NCBI RefSeq assembly: GCF_001642475.1
Contig: NW_019174160.1
Location: forward strand, 1 to 11,262
DNA: 11,262 nt
Source of the DNA: Fonsecaea monophora
Taxonomy: Eukaryota > Ascomycota > Eurotiomycetes > Chaetothyriales > Herpotrichiellaceae
Direction of reading: 5' to 3'
Part shown: one piece after another, positions 1-8,273 of the stretch
Position numbering within the stretch: the first letter of the stretch is position 1
Layout of the letters: the number at the start of each line of letters is the position of its first letter
Made by a program: the position numbers and the translations under genes
The notes under the pieces: model-generated
The model's database searches: none
What the model saw: only the letters and a program-made list of their open reading frames with translations
What the model was told of the DNA's origin: nothing

Positions 1-55
1 TTTGTGTTGGATTGTTTCTCTTTGGTGTTCTGTGTTGTTGTTGTAATGATGGGGT
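1..55 (-). promoter_or_regulatory. Possible CA-rich 5' leader of a gene off the left edge
   Basis: Read on the minus strand, this stretch is made of CAA, ACA and CCA runs (for example cattacaacaacaacacag), the composition common in fungal 5' untranslated leaders just before a start codon. It would belong to a minus-strand gene starting outside the window. No coding sequence is visible, so the call rests on composition alone. Confidence 0.25.
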
Positions 56-520
56 GCATATGGAAATCTAACCAAGGTGGGTCGTCGGCATCGTTAGTGT
101 GGTTTAAGGGACAGTAGTAAAAGGTTGGGGCCGAGTGCTATCGCGACCTATTTTCCTAAAGCGCAGTTACAACGTTAGCGGCGAGGCCGAGAGATTAGTT
201 GTAGTACGACACGGCATTACTAACCGTTGGAAATTCGATCAATGGCCGGTAGCTAGGTGGGAGGAAGATCTTCACCTTTTCATCAACATCAGCCATAAGA
301 GAGATCATAAACGGCCTGAGATTGGCTAGGGATCAAGGGTGGTTGGACCCAAGGTTAGCGGGTATTCCGTCACAACGAGGCCCAAAATCCATCGGGCAGA
401 GAGCCTCGGAGCGATGAATTCGCTGTTTCAATTTTGTCTCTCCCCCCACCCAGTGTAACACTTGGGCTGATCGATGATCTCTTCGCCGTGACAGCTCCAT
501 CCAAGTTTCCAGAAACGTAC

Positions 521-549
521 TGTGTGTTTGTGTGTATATATATATATAT
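521..549. repeat. TG/TA dinucleotide microsatellite
   Basis: A TG-rich run interrupted by TTT passes directly into eight or so TA units. It is simple sequence, likely to vary in length between strains, with no sign of function. Confidence 0.8.
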
Positions 550-835
550 CAACATCCAATGTAGGTCAACGGGGGACCCCCTTTAGCCCCGTGCGCCCTT
601 GGTTGACGGTAGACCCACAAACGACCCCCATAACAAAAGGAACATTTTATGCGGGTCTGATTGTGGAAACGAGTGTTTAAAACGATGAGCCTAACTCGAT
701 CCAGACAATGCCATGACTGGAATAGTCAGGGTCATCAGTATGATTCAGCCGCGTCTGGCCCCATGACGTAGCCAGCAAATCACAAATCACGACATGGGAT
801 TATACCTATGCACCATGACTAAAGGTGGTGGTGGC

Positions 836-1027
836 GACGTGATGATTTTCCTAACAAAGGCCCTTGAAAACCTAATGTCATTGCGTACTTGTACTCGATG
901 TGCGAGAACCAGGCAACCAGCGAATCACCACCCCAAGCTAGTCTTGAAATAGGTATGCTTTCGCTGGCCTTGTGATGGGAGGTGGAGGTGCCATGTGACG
1001 TGATGATTCCTTGGCAAGTAAAGGCCC
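836..1027. repeat. Imperfect direct duplication sharing a 12-bp core
   Basis: The 12-mer gacgtgatgatt occurs at 836-847 and again at 997-1008. Each copy is preceded by GGTGG-rich sequence and followed at slightly different distance by aaaggccc (856-863 and 1020-1027). This looks like two diverged copies of a unit of about 160 bp, but similarity outside the core is weak and chance is possible. Confidence 0.35.
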
Positions 1028-1837
1028 GTCGAGGACCGTCAAGGGCGTCGTAGGTATCCACAGCCTCTCTCGGTCCTTGTAAAAGCTGAGTCAAAGTCCT
1101 GGGTCCCAAAGTCCTCGTGTGCGTAGTACAGAGGTGTGGATCTCAATCTCACATCATGGACGGCTGTACCCTCTGAGGGGTCATCGTCGAGTCTTTCCGT
1201 CTCCCATTCGCATACAAGCGTGATGGGAGATTCTCATTGCTCGTGTATATGTAAAGCCTGTGAAGGGGCCAGGACCCGATATATTCTGTCATCAAGTGTC
1301 GGTGCGTGGAGTCGCCCATCGGATTCCTCATCTGGTTCCTCTCATGAAGCCATTGGTGCAAAGTACCTCTGAGTAAACTTTACCAAGAAGGAATGCTAAG
1401 ACTTTTGAAATCTGCATCTTGAGGGAAAAGAAGCCGATCCAGATTTAGTAAAATGATACTTTCCGAGATATCTTTTTCCTTTTTTCTCGGCCCGTAGACA
1501 CGCCCACCTACCCGCGTGCCGAGTCGGAGGCTAAACTGATAGTTCGTTGTCTGCAGATATACCCGCAAGATCTCGAGAGAGGGTTTGAAAGAGAAAAGCA
1601 CTTGACAAGCGAGGAGTGAGTGTACTAGGTATGAGTGGGTGGGAGGACACTGGGTTAGCGTGGGGGTTAAAATACCTGTACAGACCTTGTAATATTAAGT
1701 ATGTAATCCGAAGTCAACAGCTCGATCACCCAGCCGATGGGTGCCGATTTGGGTGCGATTCGGGTGGAAAGGCTGAAGCCGTAATTACGAGGTAAACAGA
1801 CATACGCCGGTGGAAAAGATTTATTGTTACGGCCGGT

Positions 1838-1868
1838 ACCTCGTTACCTCGTTCACCTTGTTCACCTT
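1838..1868 (+). repeat. Short degenerate tandem CTCGTTAC/CTTGTTCAC repeat
   Basis: Three to four diverged 8-9-bp units (ctcgttac, ctcgttcac, cttgttcac) lie head to tail just before the pyrimidine-rich tract. It may be part of a promoter or leader region, with no known binding protein that I can assign. Confidence 0.4.
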
Positions 1869-1907
1869 TCTCCCTCCAACACTACCTATAGGTCCTCACG
1901 CATTTCG

Positions 1908-1943
1908 CTCCCTCCCTCCCTCTCTCTCTGTCTCTCTCTTTCT
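1908..1943 (+). promoter_or_regulatory. Pyrimidine-rich (CT) tract
   Basis: About 36 bases are almost purely C and T (CCCTCCCTCCC followed by TCTCTC runs, one G). CT-rich tracts often precede transcription start sites of fungal genes on the strand where they read as pyrimidine. Here it would point to a plus-strand transcript starting downstream, but no convincing coding region follows closely. Confidence 0.4.
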
Positions 1944-2681
1944 AAGAATTCGGGCACCGAACTCATTAGTCGATTTGTTCATGGCCTTCTTCCATCAGCC
2001 AGTACAACTTGCTGCTAGATACCCTCCATGTGAGCACCATACACGATCACTACCTGCTCGAACTGATTCACCTCCCACCTCTACTCGTATGGACAAAGTC
2101 ACTCGTCATCTTCCCAGCTGAAAGTCTCGGGCCCCCGGGCGTCCTCCTGCTAGCGAAGCTCCAAGTCTCACCGGCGAACCGCCCTCCTCTATACCCTGTG
2201 TCACAGTCCAAGTTTCAGTGCCTGGTAGCGAAATATCTGCGAGAACATACAAGCAGGAGAGGAGAGAGGAACGAGATAACCAGACAAGAGAGTTGAGTTG
2301 ACGAGAGGTATATGCTCGGCAATACGCAGGGATTGTTCACCGAGGCATGGAGCACTTTTTCTTTCTCTCGCTTGTTCGGCCCATCTCAGCTCCTTCGGGG
2401 CGGGCTATAGTCGCGCCCAATCAACAAGAGCAGGATTGATTCAGGCATCCAACCACAGAGCATGTGACGACGCAACAGGTGTTGATCTACGAGGTAAGGT
2501 AAGGCTGCAGACTTCAACCTTTCCCACTTCATCGGCCCAGCCTTGCTCAGTGTCACCAATACCTGCGAACAAGGACGCACTTCACACTCCCTCCCGTGAG
2601 TGGCAGATCTCTTTACCTTCCTGCAACTTCGAACCCAGCCTCGCACGACTTGATTTCAAACCACGGATCGCGATAAACCTG

Positions 2682-2717
<36 letters not shown>

Positions 2718-3007
2718 CAACGACGATGTGCACCGAGACCGTGATCAATTCATCAACTCATCCATCAACTCATGCACGCCGACACCGTCCAATCGGGCCG
2801 CTTTCCAAAGAGCTTTTCGTCATGTGTTCATCGGGTGCGACACACAACGACCAAGGTCTGTTTTTCTATATACTTCTACCAATCTCTTTTGTAGACAATT
2901 CATATTGTGCCTTCTTTGTTTGTTCACCTTTGGCTATTTCCTGTCCATGTCCATCTTGAAGAACTGCCGTTGATTGACTATGGTTTCCATCGAGCGTGCC
3001 GTGGTGA
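1944..3007. other. Stretch without a supported gene
   Basis: The overlapping short plus-strand frames here do not look like real proteins, and I could not chain them into an ORF with good splice sites. A GTAAGG sequence near 2493 followed by a CAG near 2540 could be an intron of an untranslated leader for the possible exon at 3008, but this is speculative. The only clear element is the microsatellite at 2682-2717. Confidence 0.4.
2682..2717 (+). repeat. (TGA)12 trinucleotide microsatellite
   Basis: Twelve uninterrupted TGA units (equally ATG or GAT in the other registers). It generates an artificial poly-methionine frame on the plus strand, which is not evidence of a gene. Uninterrupted units suggest length polymorphism between strains. 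Confidence 0.95.
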
Positions 3008-3409
3008 ATGGATCCCAGCGCAGATCCCAAATTCTCTGTAACAGATGGATTCCCCACCGACTCGGATGTTCGTTCCCGACCAATACAATCACCTCGCGAA
3101 GCCTTCCATCACTCAGTTCGTCGTGTCTTGGTATGCTATGCTGATTACACCTGGATCTTCGGAATCAACAGAGTGATCCGAGTCGGGTTGAAGGGCCGAT
3201 GTGCCTGGATCGTCTACGTGCTTGTGGGAACCATGCAGATCGTCCTGATCGCCTTGGCCGTCTGTTTCGCCGTGAGGGACCGGAGACTGGCCGAGCAGGG
3301 GAAACAACACTGCGACTCCCGCAAATTCCAAAGGGTGGAACACTTGGGGTGCCCGTACCCGCACCTCATCAGTCGTCTCCCGTGTCCAGTCCCTCCTGGC
3401 GCCAGATGA
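3008..3409 (+). CDS. Possible small protein or exon with one membrane helix
   Basis: I do not recognise this product. An ATG-initiated frame of 133 codons shows an acidic/polar N-terminus (residues 1-30), then about 23 hydrophobic residues (roughly 66-89), preceded by R58, K62 and R64 and followed at once by R90-D-R-R. This is a good single transmembrane segment. Codons are GC-ending mainly over residues 55-100, so the real coding part may be only that stretch. A competing model treats 3130-3170 as a 41-nt GTATGC..ACAG intron, which would change frame and lose the helix. The last ~30 residues look random. It could be a relic of the end of a larger membrane protein, a genuine small protein, or chance. 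Confidence 0.25.
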   Translation: MDPSADPKFSVTDGFPTDSDVRSRPIQSPREAFHHSVRRVLVCYADYTWIFGINRVIRVGLKGRCAWIVYVLVGTMQIVLIALAVCFAVRDRRLAEQGKQHCDSRKFQRVEHLGCPYPHLISRLPCPVPPGAR

Positions 3410-3998
3410 GCAAAGACCGTTGTTTTACGAGCAGCCCTCATCGCGACGGCAAACCATCCCTTAGAGTGCTGGAGCTATTCGTCCGACACTGGCTATTGAA
3501 AGATGGTACATTCGGATGGATAAACAACTGAGCAGAGATCGGCTCTATGCATGCTTTGGACCAGAGCTGACGATTGTCACCCTCCTGAAATAGATTTAAA
3601 AATGATTTTGCGGGAAATGGACTAGATAGATAGTAGCAGGCACAGATGGCTCCTACGGCATCAGTTGACGTTATGGTGACATGTCGAAAGTCGTGTTACT
3701 GAGCCATGTGCTCACCGCTTCGATCAGGAGCTCTAGTAGAGGCGAGGAGTCGTCTTTGCGCTCTTTTTATGCATCCCTCGTGAATCCGTTTCAGGAAGCG
3801 AGACAAGGTCCGAAACAGTATACTCGATGCTGATGAACTGGACAGTTTTGCAAGAGCTTAGCTGGACGGCCAGGATTTGTGCCTCACGCATACTTATTGC
3901 CTCTCACCACGGGTCGGGCTTTGACATTTTTGTCGAGAGCTCTTACGCCCGGATGCAATCGACTCTTGGGAGTGTCCTGACTTTCCAGCAATACGGCT
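3410..3998. other. Spacer downstream of the NLR gene
   Basis: This is the 3' flank of the minus-strand NLR gene and should contain its 3' untranslated region and polyadenylation site. I see no supported gene. Minus-strand A-rich motifs are present (for example the complement of tttttatgcat near 3765), but none can be assigned with confidence as the poly(A) signal. Confidence 0.45.
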
Positions 3999-6900
3999 TC
4001 AGGGTCGTCGGTCTCTTCTTGTCGAGCGCCCTCGCCTCTCTCTCTGCCGATCATGCTGCCGATTCAAGCTTGATAGGAAATGCCTCATGTGCCGCACCAG
4101 CTTGTTCTGGGGACCCAGTGTGCGTTCTCGCTCCGCCAATACCTGTTCGGCGAGATCAGCAGCCTGTTTCACGTTACCTTCTCGCTTGTAAATATAAGCA
4201 ACTTCAGTCATGCATGCAAGTGTCTGAGGATGTGAATCACCCAGTGAATGCCGACAGCGGCTTAGCACTTCTTTGCTAATATCATCCGCCTGCGCCCATC
4301 GTTTGGACTTTCTGTATGTCGAAGCGAGACTGGACATGGTTGACAGCGTGGAATAGTTGTATTTCCCATGGATGCGTTCTTTGATCTTGAGCGTCTCCCG
4401 ATCTAGCTCTTCTGCCTTATCATATCTGCCCTGATTGCGATAGGTAGCTGCAAGGTTTGTCCTCGCTGTCAAGGTATGGGGGTCGTCTTTCCCTAAAATG
4501 CTGGTTCGCAATGCCAGGACGTCATTTTCAATTTGTTCGGCTTCCTCCCATCGCTCTTGCTTCCGCCACGTTGAGCCAACATTGGCCATGCTCCGAAGAG
4601 TGTCAGGATGATGCAGCCCGAGGACTCGCTTTCTCCGATTTAATACGTCCAATGCGAGCGTTTCCGCCGCCGCAAGACGATTCGAATAGCGATATGTCGA
4701 AGCGAGACGTGCCATTGATGAGAGAAGGACTGGATCGTCCTCTCCCATGACTAAACTCTGTCCCTCGACGACACGATGGAGGAGTTCCTCTGCCTTTTCT
4801 GGCGAGCCTATGCTTTTGTAAGACGCGGCCAAGTTAGCCATACTGCTCAAGGTGTCTGGGTGATTATCGCCGAGAATGCTCTGTCTTGCCCTCATAACCC
4901 TCCGATCCAGATTGAGGGCTTCTTTCCACTCGTGCTGCCTTCGCTTTACCGAAGCGATGTTGGAAAAAGCTGTGAGTACGAGAGGATGATCAGGAGGCAA
5001 TGTTGCAGTATATCCCCAGAGTGCTTTTTGACCATACTCCAACGATTTATCCAGCTGACTCCAACGTTCCAGAGCCACTGATAAGTCCATGTAAGCTTGT
5101 AGAAGGCTGTGATGAAAAGGTTCGAGTGTTTGTTCCCTGTGTTCGACGACAAGTCTGATCTTTGTGGTCGCGTCACGGTATTTGCCCTCGAGAAACAGAC
5201 ATTGCCCCACCAACGATTCAAGCTCAAAGCGGTTCTCCATATGAGCAATGTGAGGCGACTGTAGAAGTCGAGATGCGTGCGGAAGATACAGTGACCAAGT
5301 AGATCTATTGCTATGGTCGGGTTTAGGAAAGGTCTCAAGCATGCGACGGAGCGCCGCCCGAGGTGCGCATGTCTGTAAGGCTGACTCATTGTGCAGCCAA
5401 CTACGACACGCCAGGTGGACGAGGCTGTGCATATCGTAGGTGGTGCTGTTTCCGGGACCCGAATCTCTTCGTGACAAGAAGCAGTATCGAATTAGAAGAC
5501 CTCTTGCATCTATTTCCTCCTTCCGAGAATCGCCTTGTAGAAAGAGACATTCGGGAATAATCTTTGAATCGATGCATGCAATCATGGACAGGTATCGTCG
5601 GGCCAAGGGGCTTCGATGTGCAATACTGTCAAAGGTGATCCTCCAAGTTGAAATGATTGAGTTTTTTGCTCCCGGTGCCCGTACTTCGTCCTCGAAATCT
5701 TCATCCAGGAGCTCAAAAACAGTTTCCTCCTTGTCGTCTAACAAACTTACATAGTCTGAAACGCCAATTCTGTTGAGGTTGATGTATGCAGTAGCTTGCA
5801 CAATCGCAAGAGGAAGATGATTCAGACGATCAACCAAAGCACAGGCGACGGTTCTGTCCAGAGTTGCAGGCGGAGGGTCAAGCATGGTCTGTAGTAGATT
5901 GAGAGCGACCTCCTGATCCAGGCACGGGATTTCAATAGTGTGGCTGCGACTGAAATTGAGTGCCACTTTTCTATCACGCGTGGTGATGAGGGTGCAGCCG
6001 TGAGGGCTTCGTGGAACAAAGGAGCTGAGTGATTGAGAGCGTGCAGTGCCATCATCGCCGAAAAATAGTCCGAAGTCATCCACATTATCAATGATCAAGA
6101 GCCAACGGCCAAAGCTCTCTAGACTCAGATGTTGCTTGACCAAATGCTTGAGCTCGGTCTGCAATTCTGCCATTGAAGATATCTGTAATTGGCGACCGAT
6201 TTCCGCATAGCCATTGTCAAAGGTGGTGGTGTCTGACGCCTGAACCCAGAAGATAGAAACGTCCGGCGACTTCTCTCTAAGTGAATAGGCAAACTCAAGG
6301 GCAAGATTGCTTTTGCCGACACCGCCCAGCCCAAGTAAGGAAATGCATGAGCAATCGGGGTTGTTGTACTTGGCTTCCAAGGCGGCAAGCTCGCTGGTTC
6401 TGCCTGCAAAACCGGGCTTTCGAACCAGTGGAACACACCAAACCGCCTGTTGGCGTGCATGATATTCAGACGATGGAGCTTCGGATGACGGTACCACGGA
6501 TGCCTGCGAAGCCATTCCAGTGGTTGGCGAGCTGCGAAGGGACCATTGGTCGTAGTGGTGGCCCGGATATTCGGTGGGTTGCTCCGGCCAAAAACTCTCC
6601 AGGAAAGCTCTTGCGCAGCAGGCGGCAGTCGCAGACGCATAATGGTGCCAACCGTCGTTCTTGTGGCTATCAGCGTAATCGGCAACACCCTTGATCACGA
6701 GAAATGGGAAATGGTCGATCAAGCCTGCGCCTTCCATCTCGAAAGCAACAACACCGTACTTTTGTGCAATGGCATCACGATGAATACCTGACTTCATGAC
6801 TCGGTCTCCTGAGGCTATAGTGCCTATATGAACAGAGGGCACTCTTCTTTTGTCGGAAGATAGGACTGGAGCGGGGCGGTCGACCAAGTGCCAGTCTTCG

Positions 6901-7888
6901 CAGCCAAGTCTCGAGCACGGCACATTGAACGCCGCCGAACAAACGACAGAGTCTGCGCCAGTGTTACAAACATTGCAATAGGTATTTCGGTGCTTGTGCA
7001 GATACCCTGGTTCGAAGAGGCGGTCGAATTCGGTGCCAGGATATCTGACCTTTGGACGTCGGGCTTGGAGGTCACACAGTAGAGAATCCAGTCTCTTCTG
7101 CAAGAGTTCTCGATGATACTCCGTTTCCAACTGGCTAAGAGCCGTGCGAAGTTCTAGCGGGGCGCTCATTGTTGATGGCTTCGGCTCGAATGCTTCTGGG
7201 TATTGTCTGCCGTAATCGTACTGCAAAGGCGACAGACTGATCACAACATCACCGAGACGGACGTCTCCTGAGCCATCGGGCCCACCAGGAACACCGCCAC
7301 AGATGCCGACTAGTAAAGCAAGTTGAATGTTGGGAAAGCTGGCACGGAGATACGCCGCTACGCCTGCTGCTTTCACTTTTCCATCACCATGCAGATGCGC
7401 CACTACAATCGGGCGGTTTCCAATGAAGCAGATGGTGGATGCGATCCTATCGCGGGGTGTCCTGGTGAACTGTCTCCCATCACCTCGCGGTCGGTCAAAG
7501 ACGGCAAGAACTTCATCCGCCTCTTTTGGCAAAGCACATATTATGGCGATCTTGAACTCCTGTCGCTCGTCGAATTGGGGTGGAGATGGCCACAGCGCAT
7601 CTTGAGTGTTGAAGGAGGACGTTTGAGAGTGGGAATAATGTTGCCCGGGCTGCCATTGGGCTGGTTCAGAGGTCCGTGAACTGTGAGATCGACTGCTTTC
7701 AGGTGGGCGCTTTCGCGTCAGTACGGTGGTTGTAGGATCAAAGACGTGGAGTATGAGTGAATGCACCTTGGACCAGACGTCTGACTGGAAGGAAACCCAT
7801 AGCCATTCCCGTTATGGCGGCCGTTTGACGATCCTCTCTGGGACCCGTAGCTCTCTTGTCTGTGAAAGTGGGTTGCTCGCGGAAGCAT
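3999..7888 (-). CDS. Fungal NLR: PNP/UDP - NB-ARC - TPR protein
   Basis: Predicted 1271-aa intracellular STAND ATPase (exon 1 7888-7767, exon 2 7692-3999). Residues 87-408 are a PNP/UDP nucleoside-phosphorylase-like domain: IAIICALPKEAD at 89-100, HGDGKVKAA at 142-150, the glycine turn VGICGGVPG at 169-177, FEMEGAG at 358-364, and KGVADYAD with Asp379 at the expected catalytic position. The NB-ARC follows: FAGR near 469, P-loop GLGGVGKS 495-502, Walker B LLIIDNVDD 572-580, sensor-like TLITTRDR 608-615, HLPLA 666-670, and MHSLVH 795-800 in the place of MHD. Residues 901-1236 hold eight TPRs of exactly 42 residues. The tail 1251-1271 has ten arginines. All key motifs are kept, with no stop or frameshift. 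Such proteins act in fungal non-self recognition and regulated cell death; the specific ligand is unknown. Exon 1 is inferred because the large frame lacks an ATG before the PNP domain. Confidence 0.88.
4107..5114 (-). repeat. Coding tandem repeat: eight 126-bp TPR units
   Basis: The C-terminal TPR array of the NLR repeats every 42 codons; anchors of the HP-x-TL or DDP type fall at residues 901, 943, 985, 1027, 1069, 1111, 1153 and 1195. A degenerate ninth unit may lie at 859-900. At DNA level the units are diverged, but the 16-mer tatgtcgaagcgagac occurs at 4315-4330 and 4693-4708, spaced 378 bp (3 x 126), so residual identity is in register. Confidence 0.85.
7693..7766 (-). other. Predicted 74-nt intron of the NLR gene
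   Basis: The large frame opens with a GTG at 7766, has no in-frame ATG until codon ~200 inside the PNP domain, and is closed upstream by TAA at 7812-7814. Reading 7766 as a donor (AAG|GTGCAT) and 7694-7693 as acceptor (AGCAG) gives a 74-nt intron with a TACTGACGC branch site about 24 nt before the acceptor. It joins in phase 2 to an upstream frame that starts with ATG at 7888 and encodes 40 Ser/Gly/Asn-rich residues. An alternative acceptor CACAG 11 nt further in keeps the same phase. Confidence 0.6.
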
Positions 7889-8273
7889 CGCGCCGGGACA
7901 ACATTTCCGGAGGCTCTCCTACGCAGTTGCTGACCGAGCTTCGTGAGCAGATGACGCTCTGCAACAGTGTCTGAATCTCTCATGATGCGAGTAAGGCTCG
8001 CAAAGGGCGCAGAATAGCCTGAAGTCCATCTTAACTGCATGTGCACGATTTCATGCGGGGGGCCCAACCAACTAGAGCGACGACTTAGTCAGCAAATCTT
8101 CCAGGCAACAGTGGGTGAACAGCAGGGCACCCCAGGGCACCAAGGGAATATTAGTTGGTGCCCTGGAAAATCTACAGGACTATACATTAGCCCAATCCTG
8201 AGGATCCTGTCTCATCAGGATCATGTTACGCAACGACGAGTGAGTTCAAACTATTTGTCCGACCTAGGTGTTT
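7889..8273. promoter_or_regulatory. Spacer: NLR promoter and P450 3' flank
   Basis: Both neighbours lie on the minus strand, so this 385-bp stretch must hold the promoter and leader of the NLR and the old 3' end of the P450. A minus-strand frame runs through part of it (ATG at 8040 to a TGA ending at 7738), but it resembles no protein and reaches the NLR frame only through non-consensus donors. The inverted repeat at 8132-8166 is the main structure. Confidence 0.45.
8132..8166. repeat. Perfect 12-bp inverted repeat with 11-nt loop
   Basis: ccagggcaccaa (8132-8143) is followed, after gggaatattag, by its exact complement ttggtgccctgg (8155-8166). A further half copy, cagggcacc, lies directly before it (8123-8131). 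In RNA this would form a stable hairpin; in DNA it could be a dimer binding site or the remnant of a small inverted-repeat element. It sits about 245 bp upstream of the predicted NLR start and 107 bp after the P450 stop. Confidence 0.7.

Larger units (their letters stand above)
56..1800. other. Long non-coding stretch, no supported gene
   Basis: I find no open frame here with an ATG start, fungal splice sites and a recognisable product. The short frames on both strands start at GTG or TTG, or have random-looking composition. Contents worth noting are a TG/TA microsatellite near 521-549 and a loose duplication around 830-1027. Highly diverged relics or non-coding RNA genes cannot be excluded by eye. 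Confidence 0.5.

Noticed and set aside
135..329. A plus-strand frame containing VVVRHGITN, which resembles the RHG motif of histidine phosphatases (phosphoglycerate mutase family).
   Set aside because: It starts at GTG, is only 64 codons, and nothing else of the family (second His, length, fold-typical segments) follows in any frame or through plausible introns.
1810..2684. Chained short plus-strand frames as a multi-exon gene after the CT tract.
   Set aside because: No consistent frame, splice-site set or recognisable domain emerges; most of these frames have random composition.
2681..2959. Frame beginning with twelve methionines.
   Set aside because: It is a product of the (TGA)12 microsatellite; the sequence after it does not look like protein.
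6125..6688. A 187-codon minus-strand frame and a 137-codon plus-strand frame within the NLR.
   Set aside because: Both overlap the PNP/NB-ARC coding sequence, whose motifs are clear in the main frame; these are shadows.
7764..7766. GTG at 7766 as the NLR start codon.
   Set aside because: GTG starts are not normally used in fungal nuclear genes; the same GTG works as an intron donor.
7738..8040. Minus-strand frame from ATG 8040 as the NLR first exon or a separate gene.
   Set aside because: Its composition is not protein-like, it has no consensus donor, and every join to the NLR frame in the right phase uses poor splice sites. The shorter exon starting at 7888 fits phase and branch site.
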